NCBI RefSeq assembly: GCF_029946505.1
Contig: NZ_JARZHG010000038.1
Coordinates: 48,948-112,947 of the forward strand
Source: Polyangium sp. y55x31
GTDB lineage: Bacteria > Myxococcota_A > Polyangia > Polyangiales > Polyangiaceae
Reading direction: 5' to 3'
Length of the DNA stretch: 64,000 nt
Shown here: piece by piece, positions 54,300 to 63,663 of the stretch
Layout of the letters: each line of letters begins with the position of its first letter
Numbering within the stretch: position 1 is the stretch's first letter
The notes under the pieces: model-generated
Told to the model about the DNA's origin: nothing
The model's input: the letters and a program-made list of their open reading frames with translations, nothing else
Databases searched by the model: none
Translations under genes and position numbers: made by a program

Positions 54300-56951
54300 T
54301 CAAGGGAACACTTCGCGCAGGAGCGCGTCGGCCGCGACGGGCTTGACGTAATGCCGGGCAAACCCCGCCTCGAAGGCGCGGCGTTTGTCGTGCTCCTGGC
54401 CGTAACCGGTCACCGCGACGAGCGTGATGCGGTCGCCGTACGCCGCGCGTAGCTCGAGCGCGAGCTCGTAGCCGTCCATGACCGGCAAGCCGATGTCGAG
54501 GATGCCGACCTCGGGCCGGAACGACGCGGCGACGACGAGCGCCTGCGGGCCGTCGTGCGCGAGCTCGACCTCGTGGCCGTGGCTCGTGAGCACCTCGGCG
54601 AGCATCTGCGCCGCGTCGCGGTTGTCGTCGACGACGAGGACGCGCCGCACCTTGCCGAGCCGCGGCGAGACGGGCTCCGGGAGGTCCGGCGAGGACGCGC
54701 GGCGCGGCGAGAGCGCAGGCAAGCGCACCTCGAACTCGCTACCCTTGCCCAGGCCGTCGCTGCGCGCGCTCACCGTGCCCCCGTGCAGCTTGACCAGGCT
54801 GCGCACGAGCCCGAGCCCGAGCCCGAGCCCGCCGCCCGCGCGATCGACGCCCCGCGCGCCCTGCACGAAGAGGTCGAAGATCACGGGCAACATCTCGGCC
54901 GGGATGCCGCTGCCGTCGTCCCGCACCGAGAGGACGACCTCGCCCCCCTCGCGCCGCGCCGCGACGGCGATGTGTCCGCCCGCGTCCGTGTACCGCGCCG
55001 CGTTCGTGAGCAGGTTCGCGAGGACCTGCGCCATGCGGGTCTCGTCCACGTCGACGAGGAGCCCCTCGGCCGGCACGTCCACGCGGAGCTCGTGCCGCTT
55101 CTGCTCGAAGAGCGGGCTCGCGATCTCGATGGCCTGCGAGAAGACGCGCGCGATCTCCATGGGCCGCGTGCTGAGCTGGATCTTGCCGCGCATGATGCGC
55201 GAGACGTCGAGCAGGTCGTCGACGAGCGAGACGAGGTGCTGGACCTGTCGCTCGATGACCTCGCGCTCACGCTCGATGCCCGTGGTGCGCCCCTTGAGGC
55301 GCATCAGGTAGAGCGCCGTGAGGATCGGGGAGAGCGGGTTGCGAAGCTCGTGGCCGAGGAGCGCGAGGAACTCGTCCTTGCGCCGATCGGCGTCGCGGGC
55401 GATCTCGTAGGCGCGGCGCAGCTCGGCCTCGGCCTGCTTGCGCTCCCGGATGTCCATGCAGATGGACAGGCACTGGACGGTGCCGTCCCCGTGCACGACG
55501 GGCGCCGAATAGATGGACATGTCGAGGATGTGGCCGAGCTTGTGCCTGCGCTCGACCTGCACGCCCGCGAGGACCTCGCCGGCCGCGACCCGCGCGAGCA
55601 GCGCGGCGCTCTCGGGACGTTTGTCGGGGCTCACGAACGGCAAGGACCTGCCCACGGCCTCGGCCGCGGACCAGCCGAACATACGCTCGGCCGCCGGGTT
55701 CCAGGCGCGCACGGTGCCGTCGGGATCGAGGATCATGGCGGCCACGGGGCAGGCCCCGATGAACGCGGTGAGCGTGCGGTTCTCGTTCTCGTACGCGGCG
55801 TGGAGCATCGCCCGATCGAGCGCGACCGCGCTCCGGTGCACGATCTCCTCGGCGATGGAAGCGCCGTCCGCGTCCGGCGCGCCCTCGGCGCTCCAGCCGA
55901 AGAGGAGCACGCCGATCGTGCGGCCGCGAGCGACGAGCGGGTGACAAAGAAGCGAGCCTGGCGTGGCCGTGCCGCCCCAGATCGCAGGCGTGAAGCGAGC
56001 TTCGATCGCGGCCTTCGACGCGAGCCACAGGCGCTCGCCCGTGCGGAAGGTGACCGCGGGGGGGATGTCCGCGTCGAGGGGGAACGACGGGCTCTGTAAC
56101 CCCCACGGCGCCACGCCCTCGTGCTCCAGCACCACGAGCCTCTGCCCGTCCGGCGTGGGGATCGCGAGGATGGCGCGATCGGCCGCGAGGGCCGCACGTG
56201 CATCGCCCACCACGGCGCGCGCGACCTCGAGCGGCGTCGTGGCCGCGGCGAGCGCGGCCGTCGTGTGCTGGAGGCGATCGAGCCGCCGAGCGAAGAGCGA
56301 GAGCTCGGCGCGCGCCTTGCGCTCGGCGTCGAAGAGGCGCGCCCGATCGAGGGCGAGCGCGCACTGGCGCCCGAGCGTCACCGCGAGCGCTCGGTCGTCT
56401 TCGGTGAACCGCACGCTCGATGGGAAGCTGAAGCCCATGCCGCCGAGGACCCGATCCCCCACGATCAAGGGGAGCGCGATGCGAGGCCCTCGCGGCCCGA
56501 TCGTGGCCCGCACGGCGTCTGGAAACGCGGCTGACCACTCCGCTTCGGTCTCGATGAACACGGGCGCGCGCGTCCGCACGGCCATCGCAATCGGGGTCGA
56601 GGCGTCGAGCGGGTGCCGCCGCCACTGCGCGAGCGTCGCCTCGGGCATCCCCCTCACATCGAGGATCACGAACTCCTCGCCCTCGATCATCGCGACGAGC
56701 GCCGCGCTCGCGCCGAGTGCGGCCGCACCGAGCTCGAGGATCACCTTCGCGACGGCGTCTTCACCCGTCGCGGTGAGGAGCGCGATCGTGATCTCTTCGA
56801 GGCAAGCGAGGCGCCGGCGAGCGCCGCACACGTGGGTCTCGTCGAGCTGTACGGGAGCGCTGCTCTCCTCCCGGAGAACCGAGGATCGAGCGTCCGAGGT
56901 GAAGAAGAGATCGCTCCCAGAATCCCCCTCCCAATGTCCAGCACGATCCAT
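54300..56951 (-). CDS. Hybrid sensor histidine kinase (GAF-GAF-PAS-HisKA-HATPase-REC)
   Basis: An 883-aa soluble kinase without TM helices. Residues about 45-200 and 225-390 are two GAF-like sensor domains. A PAS domain follows at about 400-515 (ILDPDGTVRAWNPAAERMFGW). The HisKA H-box is LALLGHELRNPLSP (His in GHELRNP). HATPase has the N box NLLTNAARYTDAGG, G1 DDGSGIP and G2 GLGLGLGLV. A C-terminal receiver has phospho-Asp in VGILDIGLPVMDG. It probably autophosphorylates and passes phosphate to the REC domain and then an HPt partner. Inputs are unknown. The gene upstream on the same strand encodes a STAS fusion protein. Confidence 0.92.
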   Translation of the reverse strand: MDRAGHWEGDSGSDLFFTSDARSSVLREESSAPVQLDETHVCGARRRLACLEEITIALLTATGEDAVAKVILELGAAALGASAALVAMIEGEEFVILDVRGMPEATLAQWRRHPLDASTPIAMAVRTRAPVFIETEAEWSAAFPDAVRATIGPRGPRIALPLIVGDRVLGGMGFSFPSSVRFTEDDRALAVTLGRQCALALDRARLFDAERKARAELSLFARRLDRLQHTTAALAAATTPLEVARAVVGDARAALAADRAILAIPTPDGQRLVVLEHEGVAPWGLQSPSFPLDADIPPAVTFRTGERLWLASKAAIEARFTPAIWGGTATPGSLLCHPLVARGRTIGVLLFGWSAEGAPDADGASIAEEIVHRSAVALDRAMLHAAYENENRTLTAFIGACPVAAMILDPDGTVRAWNPAAERMFGWSAAEAVGRSLPFVSPDKRPESAALLARVAAGEVLAGVQVERRHKLGHILDMSIYSAPVVHGDGTVQCLSICMDIRERKQAEAELRRAYEIARDADRRKDEFLALLGHELRNPLSPILTALYLMRLKGRTTGIEREREVIERQVQHLVSLVDDLLDVSRIMRGKIQLSTRPMEIARVFSQAIEIASPLFEQKRHELRVDVPAEGLLVDVDETRMAQVLANLLTNAARYTDAGGHIAVAARREGGEVVLSVRDDGSGIPAEMLPVIFDLFVQGARGVDRAGGGLGLGLGLVRSLVKLHGGTVSARSDGLGKGSEFEVRLPALSPRRASSPDLPEPVSPRLGKVRRVLVVDDNRDAAQMLAEVLTSHGHEVELAHDGPQALVVAASFRPEVGILDIGLPVMDGYELALELRAAYGDRITLVAVTGYGQEHDKRRAFEAGFARHYVKPVAADALLREVFP

Positions 56952-57057
56952 GATTTGTCGAAAATCTTCCCCGCTCGGGCCGAGCCGCGAAACCCGTGAA
57001 GATCCTGATACTCCGTCGGGGAATTCCGGAGCGAGATGGGCTCGTTCCTGCGCGAAA

Positions 57058-58758
57058 TCACCGGGGAAATGCGGCCTCGGGCGCCCCGATGGCCGCCGAC
57101 AGATCCCGCACGCAGCGCGGCAACCCGGCCGGATCCGGGCTCGCGGCGAGGGTCCGCGCGGCCTCTGGGGAAACGCCGACGAGCAGGCACTCGGCGCCGA
57201 TCAAGCGGAGCGCGCGTGACAGGCGCAGGACGAGCGCGAGCGCTTCCTCGTCGATCATGCGCGCGCCGGTCACGTCGATGATCACGCGGCGCGCCGATCG
57301 TTCCCAGGCCGCGCGCAGCGCGCGCTCCTCGATGTCGGCCGCGCGCTCGCGATCGATGCGGCCCACGAGCGGCAGGAGCAAGACGCCCGGGAGCACGGGC
57401 GCGAGGGGCGCGGCGAGCTCGCGGATGAGCGCGCGTTGCGCCTCGATCCGCGCGTCCTGCCGCGCGTGCGCCTCTTCGAGCTCCATGTGCTCGACGAGCG
57501 CCTCCTCGGCGAACGCGCGGGCCCGGATGGACTCGTCGAGCGCGCGTTCGAGCTCGCCGAGCTCGTCGTCCTCGAAGGTCGAGAGCCCGAGATCGGGAGC
57601 GCCCCACGCCATGTCGGCGAGCCTGTCGAGGATGCGGTGGATGCGCTCGCGGGCAGGCTCGGCGAGGGTGCACCGCGGCGGCGGCGGCGCGCGCTCGGGC
57701 TGGTGGACGCAAAAGGGCGCCGCGCGCACGGCGCCGAGCGGATCGTCGAAGGAGAAGCCGCGCACGCCGTCGAGGTGCGGGGAGACGTCGTCCATGCCGA
57801 AGCGCGTCGCGAGCGCGCGCGCCGGCTCGACCTCGAAGATCTCCCGCGCGGCCAGGGCGTGCTCGACGTCCCCCGCGAGCTGCCCCCAGCGCTGCATCTG
57901 CGCGAGGATCCACACGCCGTACTCCACGAACGGCGTGGGCGCGAAGCCGAGGCGATCGGGCCCGAGGTCGTCGCTCGGGGTCATGGGATCGCCGGCGAGG
58001 GCTTTTTCGAGGGCGCCGCGGGCCTCGACGGGCAGGTAGCCGCGGGCGACGACGAGGCCGGCGGCGGCGCGGCGGCCTTCGGGCTCCATGTGATCGAGCT
58101 CGGCCTGGGCCTCGACGACGGCTTCGAGCAGCGCGGCCGCACGCTCGGGCCTCTCTCGCCAGAACCGCGCCGCGAACGAGAGCGTGCAGCAGGGATGGCC
58201 CCGCCAAACCTCGCGGCTCTGCATGCAGGCCACGCCGCCGCCGCGATCCACGACGAGCTGACCGAACGGCTCGGGGAACATCGCGCCGTCGATGCGCCCG
58301 AGCGCGAGCCAGCGTGGCATGCGCGGGGGCGGGACCTCGCGGATCGTGAGGTCGATCAAGGGATTGACGCCTCCGCGCGCGAGCCAGTCGCAGAGCAGGT
58401 AATACTGCATCGAGAACCGGTGCGGCACGCCGAGGACCTTGCCCACGAGCTCGTGCGGCGTGGTGATCCGGCCGTGGCTTTTGCTCACGATGAGCGTGCT
58501 GCCGTTCTGGTTCTGGAGGGCGCGGACGCGGATCGGGGCCGCGCGCCCGTCGATCCCGAGGCCCGTGGCGAGGGCGAGGGGCGCGAGGGCGTGCGCGGCG
58601 TCGACCTTGTCGTGGGTGAGCAGCCGCCGCACGGCGTCCCAGCTCGGGGCCCTGCGGAGCTCGACGGAGAGCCCCTTCTGTTCGAAAAACCCGCGCGACG
58701 CCGCATAAAGGAGCGGCATGCTGCAGGCGATCGGCACATAGACGATACGAAGGGTCAT
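57058..58758 (-). CDS. Cytoplasmic NMT1-like substrate-binding domain fused to STAS domain
   Basis: A 566-aa protein without a signal peptide. Residues 1-320 resemble the NrtA/CmpA-type solute-binding domain (LRIVYVPIACSMPLLYAASRG; KSHGRITTPHELVGKVLG). Such domains normally sit in the periplasm, so its cytosolic placement suggests a ligand sensor. A helical linker (350-450) leads to a C-terminal STAS domain (about 455-555: GVLLLPLVGRIDRERAADIEE; ARRVIIDVTGARMIDEEA), as in RsbR-like stressosome or anti-anti-sigma proteins. The usual phospho-acceptor position reads VTGARMID. It lies just upstream of the hybrid kinase gene on the same strand. Confidence 0.82.
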   Translation of the reverse strand: MTLRIVYVPIACSMPLLYAASRGFFEQKGLSVELRRAPSWDAVRRLLTHDKVDAAHALAPLALATGLGIDGRAAPIRVRALQNQNGSTLIVSKSHGRITTPHELVGKVLGVPHRFSMQYYLLCDWLARGGVNPLIDLTIREVPPPRMPRWLALGRIDGAMFPEPFGQLVVDRGGGVACMQSREVWRGHPCCTLSFAARFWRERPERAAALLEAVVEAQAELDHMEPEGRRAAAGLVVARGYLPVEARGALEKALAGDPMTPSDDLGPDRLGFAPTPFVEYGVWILAQMQRWGQLAGDVEHALAAREIFEVEPARALATRFGMDDVSPHLDGVRGFSFDDPLGAVRAAPFCVHQPERAPPPPRCTLAEPARERIHRILDRLADMAWGAPDLGLSTFEDDELGELERALDESIRARAFAEEALVEHMELEEAHARQDARIEAQRALIRELAAPLAPVLPGVLLLPLVGRIDRERAADIEERALRAAWERSARRVIIDVTGARMIDEEALALVLRLSRALRLIGAECLLVGVSPEAARTLAASPDPAGLPRCVRDLSAAIGAPEAAFPR

Positions 58759-58905
58759 CCGCCCCCGGTCTCCTCGTTCCCCCCGGATCCTCCGCCGGTG
58801 AAGGTATCACGAGCGCCCCCCGCCGGGCAGCGACACGCACGGAACTCGCAGGTGATCGAGATCACGCGGATGCGGGGCGCGCCGCGTGCGCCCGGGCGGG
58901 CCGGC

Positions 58906-60870
58906 TCAGAACTCGCATTGGTTCGTCGCGGGATTACAATACGATCCTGCGGCGACGAAGGGGCAGACGTCGCCGAAGTATTGCGTGCAGGGGATGCCGC
59001 AGGCGAACGCGGTGTGCGTGTAGCAGATCTGCCCGCCCGAGCAGTCGGCGTCCGAGGCGCAGCGACAGTTGAAGTCGTCGGGGATCTGGTTGCCGTTCTC
59101 GTCCTGGCCGTCGCAGCACTCGGTGACGTAATAATCGCTCGCGCTGCAATCCTCGTCGGCGCAGTCGGAGGCGCCGTCGCAGTCGTCGTCGAGCCCGTTC
59201 TTGCAGGCCGAGACGCCGAACTCGGGCTTGGCGGGGCCGCCATTGAGGCAGGTCGCGCAGATGCCGACGCTCGCGCAATCGGGATCGGCGCAGTCGACGT
59301 AGACGTCGCCGTCGTTGTCCTTGCCGTCGTCGCATTTCTCCTTGGGGTTCGCCTCGATCTCCACGTTGAGCACGAAGGGCCCCTCGTTCGCGCCGAGCTC
59401 CGGGTCGACGGTGTATCCGTCGAGGAACACGTAATACGTGCCCGGATAGAGCAGCGTGAAGTCGAGCTTCGCCGACCAGGAGACGCCCGCGCTGTCGTCG
59501 TCGCAGCCGATCTCCTTGCCGGAGTTGCATTTGCCGGTGCGCACGTAGAGCGTGGAGTCGAAGCTCGTCCCGATGGAGTCGAGGTGGACGCGCGAGGGCT
59601 GGTTCAGCACGAAATAAAAGACCGCCTCGCCAGCGTCGCCGCCGCAGACACCCTTCGTCTCGCTCACGTTGCCCGTGGTGTCGCCCGTGTACTGGCCCGT
59701 GCCGGGGATGAGCTTCGGCGAGAGGCAGTTCGCCTGCTGGAGGATGCAGATCGGGTTGTTCGCGCAGTCGGGATCCTGGCAGTCGACGAGCGTGTCGTTG
59801 TCGTCGTCGAGCCCGTTGTTGCAGACCTCGGGCTTGGGCATGCAGTTCGGCGAGAAGAAGCAAGCCGGGTCGGCGCAGTCGATCTTGTTGTCGCAGTTGT
59901 TGTCCTTGCCGTCGGTGCAGATCTCGGCCGTGCAGTTCTGGCAAGCCGGCGAGACGAGGCAGCTCGGATCGGCGCAATCGACGAGCTTGTCGCAATCCTC
60001 GTCGAGCCCGCCCGTGCAGACCTCGGGGCTGCCCGGCGGCTGGCAGGCGCACGGGAAGATGCCGAAGCAATCGGGATCGGCGCAGTCGACCAGGAGATCG
60101 CAGTCCTCATCGGCCCCGCTGCTGCAGAGCTCGGTCTGCGCCTGGCAGGAGCAGGCCGTGCTGCCGAAGCAGTCCGGATCGTCGCAGTCGATGCTGCCGT
60201 CGCAATCGTCGTCGAACCCGTTGTCGCAATCGGCCGCCTCGCTCGGCTTGCAGCCGCAGGCCGGCGTGCCCACGCAATCGCTGTCGAAGCAGTCGACGAT
60301 GGTGTCGCAGTCGTCGTCCTCGCCGTTCGCGCACGTCTCGCCGCCCGGCTTCGGCACGCAGCCGCAGGTCGGCGCGAGCTTACAGGCGGGATCCGAGCAG
60401 TCGGCGACGCCGTTGCAGTCGTTGTCCGCCGCGTCGGTGCAGATCTCGGGGCTGCCCGGGAAGACCTTGGGGTTCAAATCATTGCAGTCCGCGCCGCCGC
60501 AAGCGAGCGGGGGAAACCCATCCGCGTCGTCGTCGCGCGGGCCGTTTTGACAGACGCCGCCGACGCACGTGTCGGTCGTGCACGGGTCCGCGTCGACGCA
60601 ATCCTGGGCCACGACGCACGGCTCTCCGCCGCCCACGCCGCCCTGCCCGCCGCCGCCGGTGCTCGTGGAGGTCGAGGTCGCGCCGCCGACGCCGCCTTGC
60701 CCGCCCGCGCCGCCCGGGCCCGAGGTCTCCTCCTCCGGCGGCGTGCCGATGCCGGTGCGGCTGCACGCCGCGAAGGAGAGGCCCGCGAACGCGAGCGCCG
60801 AGAGGAACGACAGCGCCCGCGCGTGGCCGCGGAACCGAGACGAGCGGGGAGCAGAGTGGAAGGTCGACAT
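58906..60870 (-). CDS. Lipoprotein with MopE-type Asp/Cys repeats
   Basis: A 654-aa precursor with a lipobox around residue 36 (SFAAC) and a Gly/Thr/Ser linker. Residues about 85-370 and 510-640 carry some ten repeats like ENG.DDDCDG..DC.DPDC, the metal- or Ca2+-binding putative MopE-like pattern. Between them is a beta-sandwich domain (RVHLDSIGTSFDSTLYVRTG; PGTYYVFLDG), similar to bacterial pre-peptidase C-terminal domains. The C-terminus is Cys-rich (CASDADCSGGQICY). Most likely a disulphide-stabilised, metal-binding cell-surface protein. Confidence 0.83.
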   Translation of the reverse strand: MSTFHSAPRSSRFRGHARALSFLSALAFAGLSFAACSRTGIGTPPEEETSGPGGAGGQGGVGGATSTSTSTGGGGQGGVGGGEPCVVAQDCVDADPCTTDTCVGGVCQNGPRDDDADGFPPLACGGADCNDLNPKVFPGSPEICTDAADNDCNGVADCSDPACKLAPTCGCVPKPGGETCANGEDDDCDTIVDCFDSDCVGTPACGCKPSEAADCDNGFDDDCDGSIDCDDPDCFGSTACSCQAQTELCSSGADEDCDLLVDCADPDCFGIFPCACQPPGSPEVCTGGLDEDCDKLVDCADPSCLVSPACQNCTAEICTDGKDNNCDNKIDCADPACFFSPNCMPKPEVCNNGLDDDNDTLVDCQDPDCANNPICILQQANCLSPKLIPGTGQYTGDTTGNVSETKGVCGGDAGEAVFYFVLNQPSRVHLDSIGTSFDSTLYVRTGKCNSGKEIGCDDDSAGVSWSAKLDFTLLYPGTYYVFLDGYTVDPELGANEGPFVLNVEIEANPKEKCDDGKDNDGDVYVDCADPDCASVGICATCLNGGPAKPEFGVSACKNGLDDDCDGASDCADEDCSASDYYVTECCDGQDENGNQIPDDFNCRCASDADCSGGQICYTHTAFACGIPCTQYFGDVCPFVAAGSYCNPATNQCEF

Positions 60871-60990
60871 CGAGGTGCTCGCGTGAAGGCTCGCCCCGGC
60901 GTCCCCGCGGCGGCCGCGCCGATGCTATCAAGCCGAGACGCCATCGGGTGAAGTTCATGGCCGAGCTCGCCCGCAAACGTCCCCATCCAA

Positions 60991-62634
60991 GTGCCCGAGC
61001 AGGCCCCGACCTCCCCGCGAACCTCCCTCGCCCCCGCGCGCGTGCTGCTCCGCGGGGCTCTGCCGAGCCTCGTGGTCGTCGCGTCCGCGGCGTGCGCGCA
61101 GCGCGTCGCCCTGCCCCTCGCGGCCCTCTGGCTCGGCGATCGCGGGCCCCGCGACGCGCTCGTCCTGCTCGCGGTCGCGGCCGCCCTGAGCTTCGTCCGC
61201 GCGCGGGCCGCGGATGCCCTCGCGCGTGAGGTGCGCCTCCGCCTCGTCGACTTGTTCGTCGCCCCGCTCGAGCGTGGCGCGGTCGTGGCGCTGCCACCGC
61301 CGGAGGTGACGTCCGCGCGGCTCTCGACGGCGCTGCCCGTGCTCGTGAGCTGGGCCGTGGAGGGCGTGGCGATCCTCTTTGCCGGCGCGATCGCGGTGCC
61401 CGCGGTGACGGCGCTGCTCGTCTCGGCGCTCGGCGCCTCCGCGCTCGCGCCGCTCGTGGCTGCGGGCCTCGTGGGCGGGCTCGTCACGATGCTCGGCGCG
61501 TCGCGCGTGGAGGCGGCGTGGGACGTGGTGTTCGAGCGGTCGCGCGTGCTCTTGGCGCGGGCGTCGGCGGGGTTTGCCGGTGCTGCGGAGCTCGTGGCCC
61601 ACGGGCGCGCGCGGGCGTTCGCCGATGAGCTCCGAGCGGAGGTGTCGGCGTGGTCCTCGGCGGAGCTTCGTGCCCGCGCGACGAGCGCGATCACGGGCTG
61701 GGGCGCGCTGCTCGCGACGATCGCCGCGGCGCTCGGCGCGGCGGAGCTCTTCGGCGTGAAGGCGTTCGAGGCTGGCGAGGGGCGCGACGTGCACCGGTCG
61801 CTCTTGCTCGTGCTCGCCGCGATCCCGACGTTGCAGATGACGATCGCGGGGCTCGGGAACTTCGTGCACGCGCGGGGCGAGCTCGCGTCGCTCGGGGACA
61901 TGCGGGCGTCGGGCGAGGCGGAGGTTCGTGCGAGGAAGGTGGACACGTCTGCCCGTGCGCTCGATCCTCGCGCGGAGATCCGGCTCGACGGCGTGGGGTA
62001 TGCGTACCCGTCGCGGGGAGGTGCGGGCGCGTCGAAGACGCGCGCGCTGCGTGATGTTTCGCTCGTGCTCCCGGCCGGCGAGAGCCTCGCCGTGCTCGGC
62101 CCGAACGGGGCGGGGAAAACGACGCTGCTCTACCTCGTGCTCGGGCTGGTTCGTCCAGACGAGGGGCGTGTCCTCGTGAACGGCGAGGAGCCGCCGGGGC
62201 CGGGGGATGCGCGGTTCGGGGATCGCGTCGCGTTCGTGTCGCAAGCGCCGTTCGAGCCGCCGGACGCGACGATCGCCGCGTCGCTGCGCGCGTTCGATGC
62301 AGATGCGCCCGATACGCGCCTCGTCGCCGCCCTCGACGAGGTGGGGCTCTGGGACACGCTGCGGGCCCGCGCCGGCTCGGATGCGGCAGCGCTCGCGCTT
62401 CGCCTCGGCTCACTCTCGCGCGGGCAGGCGCGGCGCGTGATGCTTGCGCGCGCCCTCGTGCGCGAGGCGGATCTCGTGGTGCTCGACGAGCCCGAGGCGC
62501 ACCTCGATGCAGCGAGCGTCGCCGAGCTCGCTGGGTTGCTACGGCGGCTCGCCGAGCGTCGCCGTGTCATCGCTGCGATCCATGATCCCGCCGTGCTCGG
62601 TTTTGCCAAGCACGTGCTCCGGCTGTCCGCATGA
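60991..62634 (+). CDS. ABC exporter-type permease/ATPase
   Basis: A 547-aa half transporter. An N-terminal membrane domain of about six helices (residues 20-310) is followed by the ATPase with Walker A GPNGAGKTT, Q-loop in VSQAPFEPPD, Walker B LVVLDEPEAHLD and H-loop in AAIHDP. The signature is LSRGQARR rather than the usual LSGGQ, which may lower activity but is still seen in exporters. The GTG start is at 60991. The following nucleotidyltransferase-like gene overlaps by 4 nt, so the two are coupled. Such pairs occur near peptide natural product clusters; no precursor peptide is visible here. Confidence 0.85.
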   Translation: MPEQAPTSPRTSLAPARVLLRGALPSLVVVASAACAQRVALPLAALWLGDRGPRDALVLLAVAAALSFVRARAADALAREVRLRLVDLFVAPLERGAVVALPPPEVTSARLSTALPVLVSWAVEGVAILFAGAIAVPAVTALLVSALGASALAPLVAAGLVGGLVTMLGASRVEAAWDVVFERSRVLLARASAGFAGAAELVAHGRARAFADELRAEVSAWSSAELRARATSAITGWGALLATIAAALGAAELFGVKAFEAGEGRDVHRSLLLVLAAIPTLQMTIAGLGNFVHARGELASLGDMRASGEAEVRARKVDTSARALDPRAEIRLDGVGYAYPSRGGAGASKTRALRDVSLVLPAGESLAVLGPNGAGKTTLLYLVLGLVRPDEGRVLVNGEEPPGPGDARFGDRVAFVSQAPFEPPDATIAASLRAFDADAPDTRLVAALDEVGLWDTLRARAGSDAAALALRLGSLSRGQARRVMLARALVREADLVVLDEPEAHLDAASVAELAGLLRRLAERRRVIAAIHDPAVLGFAKHVLRLSA

Positions 62635-63542
62635 CGACGCATCCGATGCCGCTGTTTGATCTGCTGCGTGACCCGCGCGCCGGGATCCCCGCGCCAACGC
62701 CGCAAGCGCATGCCGAGGCGATGCTGCGGGCCCATGTGCTCGGGCAGATCTCGCGCGCGCTCGTGGCGCGAGGGGAACGCGTGATGCTCGTGAAAGGCGC
62801 GGCGCTCGCGCTGACGGTGTATCCCTCGCCGGCCGCGCGTCCGATGTGCGACGTGGATCTGCTGGTGCCTCCGCAGCGTGAGCGTGCGGTGATCGATGCG
62901 CTCGTGGCGGCGGGGCTCGAGCTGCACGAGAATCGTTGGCGTCCCAAGAGTCGGGGCATGCTCGGCGAGACGCAGCTCGTGGCGCGCGCCGGGGAGATGC
63001 GGCTGCTCGTGGAGGTGCACGGGACGCTCGACAAGATCGTGCCGCGGCCGATCGACATTGCAGCGGTGGAAGGGCGCGCGAGGAGTGCACCAGGGCTTCC
63101 GGGGTTGCTTGTGCCGTCGGCGGAGGATCATGTGCTGCTCGTGGCGCTGCATGCCGCGGGGCACGAGTTTCGGCATGAGATTGCGTGGATCGATTTGGAG
63201 CTTTTGCTGCGAGGTGGGATCGATAAGGGGATCCTCGTGGAGAGAGCGAGGGAGTTCCAGCTCGGGACGGTGATGTTCGTGGTGCTGTCGACGTTGCAAG
63301 CGCTCGGGGCCGCGAGTGTCGAGGCGGAGTTCGTAGAGGCGTTCGAGCCGGGGCGTTTTCGGCGCGCGGCGCTGGTGCCGTTTTACGATGTGGGGGGGTT
63401 TCCGGTGGCACGCACGGAGGCGGCGCTGGGGGTGCGGTGGGTCGTGGGACAGATGCCGCTGCGGGATGATCTCGGCGGGTGGGTGCGGGGGCTCGCGCGG
63501 TATGCGGTGGCGCGGGTGGGGGATCGGATAGCGAGGCGGTAG
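62631..63542 (+). CDS. Nucleotidyltransferase-like protein (NTP_transf_5 type)
   Basis: A 303-aa protein. The motif MLVKGAALALTVYPSPAARP followed by CDVDLLV holds the paired Asp of nucleotidyltransferase folds, as in the NTP_transf_5 (PF14907) group. A second helix-rich half contains VEVHGTLDK and HAAGHEFRHEI. Such proteins commonly accompany ABC transporters and asparagine-synthetase-like enzymes in lasso-peptide and related clusters, where their exact role is unclear. Its ATG overlaps the ABC gene's TGA by 4 nt. Confidence 0.82.
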   Translation: MTTHPMPLFDLLRDPRAGIPAPTPQAHAEAMLRAHVLGQISRALVARGERVMLVKGAALALTVYPSPAARPMCDVDLLVPPQRERAVIDALVAAGLELHENRWRPKSRGMLGETQLVARAGEMRLLVEVHGTLDKIVPRPIDIAAVEGRARSAPGLPGLLVPSAEDHVLLVALHAAGHEFRHEIAWIDLELLLRGGIDKGILVERAREFQLGTVMFVVLSTLQALGAASVEAEFVEAFEPGRFRRAALVPFYDVGGFPVARTEAALGVRWVVGQMPLRDDLGGWVRGLARYAVARVGDRIARR

Positions 63543-63544
63543 GC

Positions 63545-63660
63545 GGAGGCGCTGCCGCTGCTGCTGCGGCGGCTGCGGCTGCGGCGGCTGCGGCGGCTGC
63601 TGCGGCTGCTGCTGCTGCTGCTGCCGCTGCCGCTGCTGCTGCCGCTGCTGCTGCTGCGAA
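63545..63660. repeat. Dirty trinucleotide (CTG/CGG/CCG) tract
   Basis: About 37 triplets of GCT/GCG/GCC type run without a frame shift between two convergent genes. On the plus strand they read as poly-Ala, on the minus strand as Gln/Pro/Arg. Triplet phase is preserved though it is not inside a plausible coding sequence, and it may be a microsatellite or a decayed repeat coding segment. Confidence 0.8.
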
Positions 63661-63663
63661 CGC

